Assembly (NCBI RefSeq): GCF_022376445.1
Contig: NW_025954993.1
Coordinates: forward strand, 124,001-188,000
Reading direction: 5' to 3'
DNA from: Fomitopsis serialis
Taxonomy: Eukaryota > Basidiomycota > Agaricomycetes > Polyporales > Fomitopsidaceae
Length of the DNA stretch: 64,000 nt
Shown here: positions 1 to 12,959 of the stretch, piece by piece
Layout: each line of letters begins with the position of its first letter
Position numbering within the stretch: the stretch's first letter is position 1
Made by a program: the position numbers and the translations under genes
The notes under the pieces: model-generated
Database searches by the model: none
Seen by the model: only the letters and a program-made list of their open reading frames with translations
What the model was told of the DNA's origin: nothing

Positions 1-1474
1 CAGTGCTGTCCAGACTATCGTATTGCAATTGATTGCCAGGGGTGGAGGATGACTTCCCTGACAGTCGCGCAAGTGAATCCGCATACGCTTGACTTGACAA
101 TACACTCGTTCTTGCTTCGCCGATCGCCGCCACCTCTCCGACTCGGACTGCTGGGAACTGAGATTCCTTCTGAAAGCAGACTTTCATCGCATACAGGGTG
201 TCCATGTCCGTAGTCATGTTGTAAACGTACGAGAACAGTGTTGTCTTGGCTTTCTGGCCGGCAGTCAGTAACCTTCGCAGGCAGAGTTGTTCGTGCCCGA
301 GCCAGTTCGTCTTCATCAACGTACGCAGCTGAGCTTGACGCTGAGCGACACGTGCACGGAGCGGCTCCATCCAGTAATATATGTCATCTGCGCGCGGAGA
401 TGAAGTCTCGGTCGGAGGTCCAATCCCGAGGGAGCTGAGGATTGCGCGACGCAGCCAGAGGACGAACCAGCAAACCATATACTGCGTTGATCTGCAGGCT
501 TGGCATATCCACCACGCTTGAAGTGACTTGTACGGGCTGTATTCAATGAGCGCTGGAAGAAAGGAGGTGGCGACGAGGAAGAGAAGCAGTATGCCGACAA
601 AGACCGCGCTCGGAACAGCGATGTCGGTCCCGATCTCCAGGAGATATCCGATGATGCCCACGAGGAAGAGAACGAGTGCGATCTGCAAGAGGCAAGGGAG
701 GAGGCTCACGATGGTTTCGACGTTCCACTTGTCGATCGCATCCCGTCGGAGCCGCCAGGTCCACAGTTTCTGAGGCGCACTTCGCAGCCCGGTTTGCTCG
801 ACGTGGAAGTTCAGCCACTGATTGATAGCTAACGCGATAGAGGCGGCGGAAAGGCTGAATACCAGGGCGATGAACCATACGGTGGCGATCCATCGCGGTG
901 GATTGGGCGGCGGAGAAGGGCTGGACAGTGAAGGGTTCATGGCAGCCGCCAACGATGATGAGCTAGCCGTGACGGCAGCACCCGTCGCCGCGCCACCGAG
1001 TTGCGAGGATATCCGTTCGAGGACCAGTAAGGTACGCTCTGATATCTGGGTTTGCTGCTCCAAGATATCTGTGTTGAAGTCCGGAGCTGGCAGCAATCCG
1101 GCGTAGTACGGAGCAACAAAGGCAGTGACGACAGCAGAGAATAAGCCGGCCTATAAGACAGAGTTCAGACCCGCTGCGCCTTGCCGCTGATAAGAGACAT
1201 AGAGGTGACTTACAAAGACCAGTAGTGCATTGATTTCATTCCGCCATCGTTCGACGCGCTCCTTTTCGGTCGACCATGCTTCCTTGGCCAGCGTCGACCA
1301 GGCTTCAGAGAGTTCGTCAACTGAGCCTTGGTACTGCTTCTGGTCCATGAATTTCCTCAGTACGTTTACCAAGGAGTCTTCGAATCGTCCCGTCGCGTCT
1401 TTCAAGGGAATGTCTCCTAACTTTGTATTTTCTGTCGTGGAGGCCTGACCACCTCCCTGTCCATTGGGTTTCAC
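1..1474 (-). CDS. DUF6535 membrane protein, copy A (C-terminus beyond window edge)
   Basis: Two exons are visible. Exon 1 (1474-1214) starts at an ATG and carries the conserved amphipathic block around ERWRNEINALLVF. A 63-nt intron (1213-1151, GTAAGT donor, TATAG acceptor) is followed by exon 2 (1150 to base 1), which stays open to the window edge. Exon 2 starts AGLFSAV and encodes four hydrophobic segments, two of them joined by a short loop (LLPCLLQIALVLFL and VPSAVFVGILLLFL), then a soluble region with the NWLGHEQLC motif. This is the family signature shared with copies B, C and D. Copy A has only one unit of the N-terminal KFM repeat, so it is the most diverged copy. The B and D genes have two extra 5' exons that I could not find here, so the true start may lie upstream. 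DUF6535 has no known biochemical function; membrane location is inferred from the hydrophobic segments. Confidence 0.85.
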
Positions 1475-4400
1475 GTCGGTCTGCAGAAGCCCTAGTCAAC
1501 ACAGTGACTGCACGAACTACCATGCTCGTGCTCACCTCGCTTTGTGAAGGTGCACTTGCCCCTGGTGAAGTATTCGGCCCATGACACTGGTCGGCCTCTC
1601 TCGACGACTGTGTAAGTGTATGAGCGAGCATATTCATGGCTACTGTAGCCAAGGCAATACATACTTGAGGCTTGGACTCCATAACTGTATGGAATGAGAA
1701 GACGACTAACGAGAAAGACGATGGGTGAAAACAAACTGAGAGTAAGAGGACGACGGCTCCGAACGTCAGGTTCGTATGGATAGACTGGTTCACACGAGAG
1801 GACGCAGATGCGTTTTATAGCGGATATGGCAACGATGCCGCCAGTGACTCGAGGACGCAGCCTGCTCTAAGGAGTGAATGAGTGGTAGCATTGTCCAGGG
1901 CCCGACTCCATGCGGCTCTGACATCGCTGGAGAGCAAGGCACTCATGCCAAGCATCATGTTGATGCCATGCGGTCGGCCACAGACATGCACACGGTGTTT
2001 GGCTCTTGAGGGAATCGACGTGAAAACTTTCATTCCTTCGACCACGCGTCAATATCTCGACTAACCACTACCCAGGCAGATCAGAGTTACTTGACTGTCA
2101 CAGACGGTCAGTTAAAGCCCTGATGTCGAGATCCACTCAACCTGGCGATAGAAGGCGGTGAATCATTGCATGCGCTGGTGTTGTGCCAGCCTCAGTCAAT
2201 AACACGTATTGTCGCGGTGTACCAATGAAAAGCGCAGTGCCGGAACACGAGCATTCCTCGTCTAGGAACGAATCCGCCGTGCCAGCGGACGGTCCGCACA
2301 TGGCTCGTTCTATCGGCGGCTACAATTCATCACTGCTGCACAAAACACAGAATCATAGTTTCTGCTTATGTCCAGCAGCAGTGTGATGAGAGCTTGCAGA
2401 CACGTAAACCGCCGTCCCTGGGCCTGAACGTGAACGCTGAATACACGCACCACTGCTACCGCGCTCCTACCCCGCTGCGAACATGCACAATACGATGCAT
2501 CGCGGTCACGGAGTCACTGGATCTGGCCGCCCGTTCTAAGAATAGCGAGTATACAGGGACCGCGTCTATTCCAGCGACTCATAACCGATATGCCCAAGAC
2601 GTAGACCTTTCGCAGAGACGGTGGACTATGAGGAGGAACTTGCTAATAAAAAACGTCGCTGAGTCACTGGCTTCGTTCATTTGGACGATGTACGGTGCCC
2701 AGCGCTAGCAACTCTGTGACGAGTCTACCGACGTGAAACGAGGACGTGAGCGGAGATGGGTCATAGCGCCTCCAGCGTTGAACATACCGACATGGAACAG
2801 CAGCCGCGTGCTGACGTCTCGGTGGCCAACGCCTCGAGTGTGTGGGTCCAAAAGCGTGTTCAGAGCTTTCTGACTCCAAACAAGATCAGGTCGCAGGAGA
2901 AGATCAGGGCTGCTTACTATAGGAGTATGGTTACCACCCGCGGTTCACAGCACTCGAAGCCTGTGTACTTGAAAGAATCGAGCACGGGCGACCCGTGCAG
3001 AGGTTGTGCGTTCCAGGTGACAGGTTGCACTTTACGCATTCAGTAAAGTCCGTGAAACCAGAATACACGTAACTCGCTTTGACGCAAGGCCAGAGCAGAT
3101 AAATCAGCGCCTCGCCATAAAATCATGGTGTCCGTGTGCAAGCTCCAAGTTGGATGTCGTGAATGTGGCGATACATAGGTAGTACTCGGGATTTCGTTGA
3201 GACATTCGTGGCCAGAGCCTCTTGTGCGAGTTATGTCATAGACAGCAGGCAGATAATCCGTGCCACGGACAGCCTGGAAGATGCAAGAGCCTGAGCATCG
3301 GTGGCCTCGACAGCCGATAGTAAGTCACTAGAGAGTCGTCCTCGATGTCCGCTGGGCGGAGGACACGGTGACGCGCGCGCGCTTGTCCCCGCACGGTCGC
3401 CAGTCATACATACTAGTAGTGCTTGCCTCGGAGTTCGCCCACAACCTATGTACATACCGCGAGACAGAGCATTTCTCACGAAAGCCATGCTACACACCGA
3501 TCTCTGCTCATACATCACTGGCAAGCCGATAGCGAGCTGATAGCTACGAGAACCTGGCAACGCGCAGGCAGCCCGTGCGACCCTGCCATCCTCAAGCCTC
3601 GTAAGTGGCTGCGGCGAAACCACAGGTATGCGTTCTGTCCCGCGAATACTGACGCTGTTGATATGAGGGGCAGTAAGCCCCTCTACGTCGTTCTCCGCCA
3701 TGTATCGCACGGTGGGTCACGCTCGACGTCGACATTGACACAGGAAGGATGATTCCGCCGTGACAGGCTGTCGTAAGTTGCATCCAGTCTCATGTTTCTA
3801 CTGCGTCTCTGGCTAACGGAGGACTCGCTATGTCGTGACCAGCATGAGTGCGAACTGTCCGTATCAAACCCAACGTCGCGGAGTACGGGTCCATCTCACT
3901 TCAAACGTTCGTTGGGCGGCGATATGTCGAGGGCCCTGGGTTGTGTGTCGTGGAGAAGTTCGGGAGCCAGGTAAGCCATTCGACACTAGGCCTTGGGCGC
4001 ATTCACATCGTCTCTATGGCTTGATTTTTACTTAGTTATCGCTATGTGTGTGCGGCGTTGCGAAATACAGGCTTGCAAGTGTCGCCCCGCCCTCGGTGTT
4101 GACCGAAAGTCAACGAATATCACGCATAAACCCCACCGGCAACCTCCCGCCCGTCCGCCATTCACCGCTCGCAAGTCAGGACGAATTCATCAACAGCTTC
4201 TTTAGATGTATGCGACCCACACGCGCCTGAAGGACGAATGTACTCAGTAGGCCGTCCGTCAGTCAAGGTTTCGCGTACGTCGTATGTTGTCCAGCACTCT
4301 TTTGCGCCAAAGCCTCTGACATCCTACAATAGGACTCGCAGATACAATGCACAAAAAAGCTCCAATGGGATCACATAAAAGCGACTACCGATACCATGCT

Positions 4401-4975
4401 CGTACGACCGGCCCCTGGCCCTTCCCACTCGCGGAACATCCTGCGCTTCCCGGATTCCAACTTTGATTGACCTCCGCATCTCACCCGCATCCATCCTCGC
4501 ATCAGAACACAGGTCGCGTCGACCACGCACCAAGCATCCGCCCATCCGCCCGCCTCCCGACTTCTATACTCCGCCAAGTCAAGGCTAAGTGTCCTCGTTG
4601 AATGGTGGTTTCTCGAGCACAGCCTTGCACCTTTGCCGGTCGGCGACATTACTCGCGGGTTGCTTCGCTACACTGTAACCTGCGTCAGAACCGAGGGAGG
4701 TGAGTGTCAGAGACGAGTAGGACGCGACTGTACGGCGACAGTACCAATCTCTAACGTGCACTGCATTAGCCAGGACCTCTTCTAAATGACATGTGGTCGG
4801 ACGTGACGCGCCCATCCTCGCTCGCTCGATGTGAACCGGGCTAACGACTTTGCGCGGGTAACATGGGTACGTGGATCTGCTATGCATATGAACCATGACA
4901 TGTTGTATAGACGAGACGAACCAGGCGGAAGCTACTGGCAATGACGGAACCAGGAAGTCATCGGAGAGCGCCATC
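1475..4975. other. No gene recognised; degraded upstream flank of copy A
   Basis: About 3.5 kb with only short open frames on both strands and no recognisable domain. By position it corresponds to the upstream flank seen before copies B, C and D, but it is too diverged to align by eye over its length. I see no RNA gene or transposon terminus. Confidence 0.5.
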
Positions 4976-5876
4976 TCGTCATGGCTACGTAGATGTCACC
5001 TTTCGTAAAAAAGAAGCGAAGATTCAGTTGTTTTGCCCAACGATGTGCGTACCAGCAATGCACCTACAGATCTACTGTTGAACTTGTGGATGAGACGAGT
5101 CTATGCGGAGGAACTGGAGCGTGCAACTTATCAACCAAGTTTTTGTCGGCGCCGCGGTTTGAAACAGGGTAGCTATTCCGGTGACCTCCTGCGGACGGAC
5201 AGCCTGTGAGCCACCGCCACACCTCTCAGTTGAGGTCTCCTGCCGGCGGTACGTTTTGTCTCTCCCGTTTCGAGTTAGCATGACCTTTCTCACTTGCAAA
5301 ATTTCTCCGATGTATCTGTTCACTACGAACACCTTCCTTCAGTGCCAAGTTGCTGCACGGCATCGTAGCATACCTAATGATCGCCGTGAACTTGAGTATG
5401 TACAGCATTGGCAATATGATGTTCCCTCATCTTCGTGACTCGCTCAACTGAGCATCATGTCTCACATTGTTGCTAGGTTCGACATTGTTGCGTGATCACT
5501 GTTTCAACAGTCAAGTCCGAAACAGACGTGCGGGAGGCGCAGTCATACTGAACGGACCATACAGCACACAGACATTCGACAGCAACACTTCGTTCGTGGC
5601 AGAACCGGTCGGCGTGCACAAACATATCGTACATTGACAGTACAACCAGTAGGCCAGTATCAAGATGGCCTATAATAGCATTACAACCAGCTAGCTGTAA
5701 CAAGAACACAACATCGTAATCCGAGACAGTTCCTCGTGTATCAAGAGCTACGTCGATGACCGGTTATCCATCCGTCGCTGCATCCCAAGGGTGACCGCTA
5801 GCCTCAGCATCAACGATGACCGATGCACGACGACGTACAGTACTCACCAAACCCCCATCCTCCCATTTCTTCCTCA
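4976..5876 (-). repeat. Downstream flank of DUF6535 unit (copy 0)
   Basis: Sequence around 5230-5330 matches the block around 8420-8530, which lies downstream of copy B, in the same orientation. Sequence around 5480-5560 on the minus strand matches the block after copy C at about 33660-33740. The order and distance from the DUF6535 tail at 5877 are those expected of the unit. No coding capacity was recognised. Confidence 0.55.
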
Positions 5877-5985
5877 TCAGTTGCCGCTCTCGTTCTGGTT
5901 GGCCAACTCGGAACGCGACTCGCGTTGCGCAGGTACGTCTCCGCCGGTGTGAACTAAACCTTCCTGGCCCATATTTCCGCCTCGA
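5877..5985 (-). pseudogene. Remnant of last exon of a fifth DUF6535 gene (copy 0)
   Basis: The minus strand from about 5985 to the TGA at 5879-5877 aligns with the last about 33 codons of copy B. It has the same SQEGL-like, TQPPES-like and ASQN-like landmarks and the stop at the same place. Homology stops near 6000, where the HAM1-like fragment begins, so the rest of this copy was lost at that junction. It is too short to encode anything alone and is a marker of a truncated repeat unit. Confidence 0.65.
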
Positions 5986-6269
5986 CGTCCGTGTAGACTC
6001 TCGGGCGTGCTTCCGGGTTCGTTAAGAGGGCCTTCGTCCGCGTCCTGCCTTTGTTGCTACTCGTGCGGCATTGAAGTCGCGTGCGTGCAGTTCGTCCATT
6101 GATTGCGACTGCTCCGTCTGAGGCTGGGCCGCGTCCTTCAGACACCCTCCGGGTCATGTTCGTCTTCTTCACGTGCGAATGGATGCACATACCGTGTATA
6201 CCGTAACATTCTTCGGTCGAAAACCGAGCACGACTGATGGAGACGGTCCTGAAGATGTGTCCTTCCGTA

Positions 6270-7690
6270 CGTGACGAGTCCCACGTCTCGCCCGTCGCCT
6301 CGTCCGACCGCTCCCGCGCGCGGTTCGCCCAGCCCTCGGGGCGGCCGACATCCTGCAGGATCGCCGAGTCGCGCTTCGACACGACATTGAACGTGCCCGT
6401 CTTCGCGTCCGCGCTCGACGCCTCGTCCTTCTTGCGTTGAAACAGCTGCGAAGACATGTCAGCCCCTGTGATCTCCAATGACGAAAGAGGCCGGATGCAA
6501 CTCACGTCCTGCAGCGCCTGTGTCCGGCTCTGGTTCTCGTCCACCTTCGCCGCCTCCACGCGGTCGCGCACCGTTACGAGCTGGCCATCAACGTACTCCA
6601 GGCCCGTGCGCACCGCGTCCGCGATCGCTTTCTGCACCTGCTACTTCACAAGACCGGTCGCGAGCGGCCGGAGCGACTTGTACAAAGGGTCGTGCTTGTT
6701 GTCGCGAATGCTGAACTTCAGCGTGTCGACCTTGACGTGCACATCCTTGACCACAGACGAGTGGTCCTTGCCCGAGCTCGCAACACGCGCGGTAACAGTG
6801 AGACCATGCCCGCCAAGGAGCACGTCCGCGATGCCCGAGTCGCTGAGCTGCGAGAACCCGCTCTTCTTGCGGAAGCAGAATGAAACGTCACGCATGTCCG
6901 CATTGATCTGGCTGAACGTCAGGTTGAACTCGTGCCGGCCCTCGTCTTGGATGGCGTTATACGGCGAGAACTTCAGGAAGTTATGCGCCTCGATGGTGAC
7001 GAGGTTCGGGAAGAGGTTGCGCCCGCTGAGCGCGAGGCTCTCGATGACGAGGTCAAGCGCGTGGTCGGTATACTCGACGCGTGGAATCCAGACATAGCCG
7101 ACCTGGTATAATACGTCAGTGATATTACAGTGACAACGTATTGACGCCACGTACCCTGGTCGGCACGATGACCTTGCGGATGTCCATCCAAAGCTCGCGC
7201 TTGAACTTCAGACTGCTCTCGCCATCGAATAGCAGGTCCTCGGTGAGACGTGCCCAGTCAGTTCAGAAGCTACATTCCATTCCGTGTCAGCTACCATGGC
7301 ACTGACGGAATGCCGGTGACACGTACCGTTGGTTCAGAGGGTCGTCGCCGAAGGCAGTGAACCAATCCGTCAAGGTGCCGAGGAGGTTGTCGAAGTGCCC
7401 TTTGTACTTGCCCTGGTAGAAGCCACGGCCACGCTCATGCAGGTCATTGCCTTGGTGGCTACGCTGCTGCTTCAGCACAAAGCCAGCATCGAGCAGGACC
7501 TATGCACTATGTTAACATCAACGAGCTATGAGTTGACCAGGACAAGGATGACTCACCTTCCGCACGTACGCGTCGCAGTCCGTGAACCACTGTCTCAGTT
7601 CAGGTCATTCTTCGAGTCTCGATACAGATAGTGAATGACATTGCCTACGAGCGAGCTGGACGACGGCATGTATCCGTGTCCTGTGTCCTG
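6270..7690 (-). pseudogene. HAM1-family protein (HAM1_N/HAM1_C, DUF4449-like), decayed
   Basis: The minus strand encodes, across five exons (to 7557; 7499-7327; 7269-7155; 7102-6506; 6445 onward), a protein strongly resembling the large fungal HAM1-type proteins. Landmarks include QWFTDCDAYVRKV, FYQGKYKGHFDNLLGTL, RVEYTDHALDLVIESLALSGR, FPNLVTIEAHNFLKFSPYN, a conserved VKVDTLKFSIRDNKHDPLYK block and LEYVDGQLVTVRDRV. The introns (57, 57, 52 and 60 nt) have normal borders. It is broken: a one-base deletion separates KND from ELRQWF near 7590, TGA falls in frame at 7265-7263, and TAG replaces a lysine codon at 6643-6641. The first several hundred residues of the family are missing upstream, and the tail is lost near 6280 where the DUF6535 remnant starts. 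Family members are large cytosolic proteins of uncertain biochemical role; this fragment is presumed non-functional. Confidence 0.85.
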
Positions 7691-7980
7691 CGATTCCGAC
7701 TGACGACGGTGGTAGGGCTGTCCTGGCATCGACGTGGACGGCGCGTAGAAGATGCGAGATTGGGAGAACGAGAGTGGTGGGACGTGCCGATACGTAGAGG
7801 CCATCCAAGTGGTTGTCCGAGGCGACTGTGCAGTGTGCCAGTGAAGGGAAGGAGATGGTCGGTCATACGGTCGACCTCCGCGAAGCGCCTAAGATCGCAT
7901 CGCTACCGGTCGTCCGCGGTTGCACCCCACCAGCCATTGCTCCGCTACAGGCCATCGACAGGCATCTGACCGTCCTAAGT
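7640..7980 (-). repeat. Repeat block shared with about 22320-22780
   Basis: The minus strand here (a MTDHLLPFT-like frame, then a STRRPRRC-like frame) recurs on the plus strand at 22328-22780. Both copies are short of long open frames. A CGCGAAGCGC-type motif near 7880 also recurs at about 14445, 28015 and 42590, marking a dispersed repeat end. Function unknown. Confidence 0.5.
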
Positions 7981-8029
7981 GCGCAGACATCACAATGGCG
8001 GGGACACAAACGTCTCAAGGGAGCGAGGA

Positions 8030-9442
8030 CGAGCGACACGCCCAAGACGCGCATCGGACGATTGCCGGAGACTGCGGGCCGGAAGCAGCGCCCTAGACGA
8101 ACTCTGTTGGCGCCGGGCGACAACCACTCCCCGCCGACTATATCGCAAGATACCTGAGCTAGCTGCACATGCATCTCCCGGGGAGCACGAAGGAGCACGC
8201 CGCCGCCGCAAGAACACGGGCGCATGATGGGCGGGACGCTGGGCTCAGCTGACGTCACACTCAACGCCTGGGGGTCGTCCTGGACATCGCATACCGCCTT
8301 GGACCCCAAGCTCAAGCCTCCCCGTCTTCATGCGCATACACACTGGTGGAATCCCCGATCTGGGCGGTCCGGAACGAAGACTTGTTTGACTTCGCCTGAG
8401 CTCCCAACGCCCGTGAGACTTCCTGCCGGCGGTATGTCCTGTTCTGTTCGTCTACGGTTTTCAGGCTCGTCTTCCTGCTTCATTACAAATGCCGTTGGAT
8501 GTATATACTCGCTTCACGCTCCAACCTTTGATACCAACTCATCCGTGAACGCTGCTCATTGTCCGCCTCCTCGACCGAACCCGCTGCACGCTTGACAGTC
8601 GCGTCAAGTGGTACCGCATCGAAGACGGTAGCGCCATTCCGCCAGGTGTCCAACCATGAATTCTGGAACAGACAGGAGGGCTCCGAGTTGCTTGGGAGGC
8701 CCGTGAGAGCTGAAGCGGCGACGAGACGGTGAGTACGGTATGATTATATGCGGTCGAGTCCATACAGTGCTGACCTGCCAACACAGCTGCAGGTGCAGCA
8801 GTGATCGAGCCAGGTCTATCGGCCCGGCGTGAGGTAAGGGCATTACTATCTCAAAGTTGACATACAGGACTGGGGGATTGTCTAATGGACGCAGCGCCAC
8901 AATGTTTGTAACAGTCGTCGCCATGTATGTTCAGACTTCATAATGTGATCTCTGTTAATTATATCCGCTCTCGCTTGTCGTAAACTACTCGACGGAACAT
9001 GGCACGTTATGTTGATATACGATATTCCGACAACAATTCCAAGCAGACGTACCAGAAGCGATTTGTACCGAACGAACTAATACACAACACAATACAGACA
9101 ATGGACAGCAACACCTCGCTCGCGGGAGCTCTAGACAATCCGGTCGGCGGACGCGAGTGTACCGTAGAATATTCAGTAAGCCATATGAATCAAGATCTCC
9201 GAGTCCATAGCCCGACACAAGCATCACGAACAGCCGTAACGAAAGAGGAACATACGAGACATCAGCCCGTCGCAGCCCCGAGATGTTCGTGCACCGAGAG
9301 ATCCGTCTATCATCGTCACGGCTCGTCAAAAGTCGGCGCATGCTGTCCGCCTGCGGTGAACGTCAGCATTCGGCGGTGATGGTCTATCCGGAAACGTACA
9401 ACGTACACCGTGACATCGATGCCACCATCCTCGTCCTCCGAA
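8030..9442 (-). repeat. Downstream flank of copy B; no gene recognised
   Basis: About 1.4 kb between the inverted-repeat boundary and the copy B stop. It matches the flanks after copies C (33294-34740) and D (60757-61045 and 63226-64000). Short frames contain a recurring SRVKWYR/IPPG-like peptide in different frames in different copies, which suggests an ancient coding region now frameshifted in all of them. I do not recognise it. Confidence 0.5.
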
Positions 9443-12400
9443 TCAGCCGCTGTGTGCGTTCTGGCTGGCCGACTCGAAATGCGACTCGGGCGGTTGCGTA
9501 GGTGTGTCGTCCGGTGAAGCTAGTCCCTCCTGACTCGGCCGCGCATCGCCGCCTTGATGTTCATCCGCGTGCTCGGCCGCGCCTACGAGTCCGCCCTGAC
9601 GACCTTCGTCCGCGTCCGCGCCCTGACGACCTTCGTCCGCGTCCGCGCCGTGCTCAGCTACTCCGCGTGAGGCATCCAGGTCGTCTACGCGCGGTTCAAT
9701 GGCATTTAGTGGCTGCGGATGCTCGCTGGTCTGGGCCGCGTCCTGCTCTTGCGGGGACACGTCGAGCGTCCTAGCGGTCATCGGCGTGGCTCCGCTGATA
9801 GCTGGCGGCGCGGTGTCCGTCGCATGGGATGCATCTGGTGTTGTGTTCGAACCAGCTCCTCTGACTTGCATCTCGATGTCGGGCTCCTGCGCCGTGGATC
9901 CCTCGAGTCTATGCACGGCGTCAACGCTATAGCACGGTCGTCAGTGACGATCGAATGGGATGTGAGATTCCCTGCTTACAAGGGCTGGGTCATAGATCGC
10001 GTCGGACTGCCCGTTTGTGGCTCTGGTGGGTCCTGCTCGTCCACAGCTTCCGATGTAGACTCTGAGTCAGTCGTCTGCGGGGGGTCGACGTGTTGATTGC
10101 CTTCGCTCTCGGGCTCATCTGGAGCGCATCCGAGCCATCCTTTCGAGTCCCTGTTGCAAGTGTCAGCGCGTCTTTGACACCCTGCCAGTGAGCGTCGAAG
10201 ATGACTGACCAGTCTTTCGGGTCTATCCCATGATCGTCTTCTAGGTGCTGCTGTGTCCGTCTCATGCACCATTGCAAGTAAACACGGAACCCTTGGACTG
10301 TCCCTGGCGGCGTCCATTCATCGCATCCCAGCAGCCACTGGAGTCGCCGCGCGATGTGATTTGTCGACATCATGGCATCCCGGCCAAGAGTCTCAGTCGT
10401 ACCCAAGGAATCATAGATGTCGTACCAGGACATGCGAGACAACACCCAACCGAGTCTGTATACGGCCGCGGGAGAGAGGTATTGCACAGCGTCTCGCATC
10501 TCCTTGCGGCGGAGGGTAGCCAAGTGCTCGTCGAATCGGTGGAGCATGTCGGCCAGGTAAGCTCCCCTCGACGGCTCGGCTGGCAATGTGTGCCCGTTGT
10601 TGACGGACAAGATGCATATGGCCAGGACGGTTGTTGTGATTTGGATGGTGGATACGGGGTCATGGGTTTCGTATACCGTCGTGAGTGTAGTCTGCATACA
10701 TTTCCAGTCTATGCTAAACTTTAGCTTGCACCCCTTGCGATTGAAGTGGACGTTTGACTTACCTTCAACGTCAGGCAGACGATATAGCTCGGTGTGTGGC
10801 GCACAGTCATATGTTCTCGCCTCCTGCATCTCAATGCACTGAAAGAAGTACATACGGTCCTCCGCAATGAAGTCGACCGGCATATAAATGTTCTGTACAA
10901 CATCCAATGTAGCTCTTCGTTGTACTGTGGACTCGGACAGTCGATCATCGTGTAAATGTTTGAACAAAGTCATGCAGGCCTTGATTCCGTCGGCGAGAGG
11001 CATAGCGCGGATAAGTCCAGCTAAGCATCGGTTTGAGTCCACTGAGTCAAGAGGGCTGTCATCGAGTTCTGTATGCGCGCGAGTGAACGTGTCCAGCAAC
11101 ATGCAACCTATCAAAGCCGTAGAGGTGCTGTCCAAACCATCAGATTGCAGGTGACTACCAGATTCCGACGCAGAGGGCCCGGACGCCCGTGAACGCGGAT
11201 CCTGTCGTTTTGACAAGGCGTTGAAAACAGTTTGGCCGATTCCCGTCACAGCTTTGGTTGCTCGGTCGATAGGCATCGCTCGCACGCAGGTTGCCATCGC
11301 ACGAAGGACATCTGTGTCATCTGCAATGGAATAAATGTCCACGAGTAGCGTATTTTCTTCGCTGCGGGTGGTCCAGTCATCCACGCATAACTGTTCATGT
11401 GCGAGCCAGTCAGATGCCCCTGTCAACGTACGCAGGTATGATTTACGCAGGGCGAGGAAATCACGGATCTTCGACATTCGGAAGTGCATGCGCCATGTGC
11501 GATCCTGCGAAATCCAATTCAGAGATTGGATCCTGTTGAGGAGGAGGATACCAGTGGGGAGGATCATAGTATATAATTGCAGAACCGCCCAGTAAGCCGC
11601 CCACCGCATGCGTCTGCAGGCCTCGCAGATCCACCATGCTTGTGGTGACTTGTAAGGACTGTAACCAACCAATGCGGGAGTCACCGAAGTGACGACTAGA
11701 AACAGAAGCAAGGCGCCGACAAAGACCGTGCTCGGGACGGCAATGTCGAAGCCAAGCTCCCAGAGGTAGCCCACAATCCCAACGAGGAAGAGGACGAGGG
11801 CCACCTGAAGGAGAAACGGGAGGATGCCGACCATATACTCCACTTGCCACTTGTCCAGTGCATGCCTACGGAGCTGCCACGTCCAGACTTTCTGGGATGC
11901 GTCCTGCAGCCCGGCTTGCTCCGTCGCGTGGAAGTTCAGCCATTGGTTCACGGCTAAACCAACGGATGCCGCGCTGAGACTGAAGACCAGGGCGACGAAC
12001 CACAGCGCAGCTATCCAACGGGGTGCAGCGGGTGGCGAGGGGAACTTGAAGCTCGTAGATGAAGTGTTCGTAAGGATCATCGGCACCGGCGCCGGGTTCG
12101 AGGCGTTGGCGGCCGCGACAACGGCGTTCGTAACCGCGTTACCGAGTTGCGCGGATATGAGCTCGAGGATAGCAGTGTTGAAGTCGGGTGCCGGCAGCAG
12201 AACGGCATAGTACTGGACCACGAAAGCGGTGAGGACTGCGGAGAACAAGCCGGCCTACAAGTGAACCATCATTATCTCATTTTCTCTTCCCCGGAACACT
12301 ACGACGTAGGCGTGAACGTGACTCACAAAGACGAGGAATGTATTAATTTCATTCCGCCATCGTTCTACACGGTCCTTTTCGTAGGCCCACGCTGTATCCG

Positions 12401-12959
12401 CCAACTTCAACCACGCTTCTTCAGGCTTTTGTGGGTCCCGAGGCTTCATGTACTTCTCGAATACTTTCTCCAAGGCAGTTTCGTCCATCACAGCCGGCGG
12501 TGTTTGTGGCTCCCGTGGCGTCATAAACCTCTCGAATACGTTATTCATAATAGTCTCCATTTCTGACGCCGTTATCGGATCCTTCGCCGAGTGGTCTGCC
12601 GACTGAGACGAATGCTTCGTTCCACTGGCATCCGACCGCTCGTTCGAACTGTTCTGATGATGTCTGTCAGACCTCGACACGCAGTTGTATCGTCGCTTAT
12701 CACGCTCACCTCATTTGCAACCGCAGGCATGGTGTTATGGGGCGACGAGGAGGCTCCCGCAGAGTTCGCGCCGACTGGGTTGGATGCCTGTGTAGACAGG
12801 TAAGGGATCCTGTTCGCCGTTCGTTCTGCTTATACTCACTGATAACCCAAATTCAGAGCCGCCGTGTTCGCTACAGCTCGGTCGACGGATAGAACTATTT
12901 GGTGACAATGTCGCATTCCGCTCGGGAGTGTTCGCGTTCCCTCCGGGAACTGAGTGCAT
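9443..12959 (-). CDS. DUF6535 membrane protein, copy B (1,074 aa, six exons)
   Basis: Exons on the minus strand are 12959-12840, 12787-12710, 12653-12327, 12254-10210, 10150-9980 and 9926-9443, with introns of 52-72 nt and normal GT/AG borders. The spliced length is 3,225 nt, an exact multiple of three. The order is: a Ser/Pro-rich N-terminus starting MHSVPGG; two KFM/EKYMKP repeat units; the ERWRNEIN block; four hydrophobic segments beginning AGLFSAV, ALWFVALVF, FLLQVALVLFL and FVGALLLFL; an armadillo-like all-helical region with DWLAHEQLC and LRAMATCVRAMP; and an acidic Gly/Asp-rich tail carrying a 9-residue ADADEGRQG unit twice. DUF6535 marks a large agaricomycete family of unknown role; membrane anchoring is inferred. 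The splice pattern matches copy D except for one D-specific intron. No frameshift was found. Confidence 0.88.
9590..9655 (-). repeat. 27-bp tandem duplication in copy B last exon
   Basis: Two adjacent copies of a 27-bp unit encode ADADEGRQG twice in the acidic C-terminal tail of copy B. Copy D has a single unit with an extra AD step, and copy C has a diverged single unit. The exact duplication keeps the frame, so it is a recent in-frame change. Confidence 0.8.

Noticed and set aside
10245..10724. Plus-strand 159-codon ORF opposite copy B (also seen opposite C and D)
   Set aside because: Recurs only because it is the antisense shadow of the conserved DUF6535 coding sequence.
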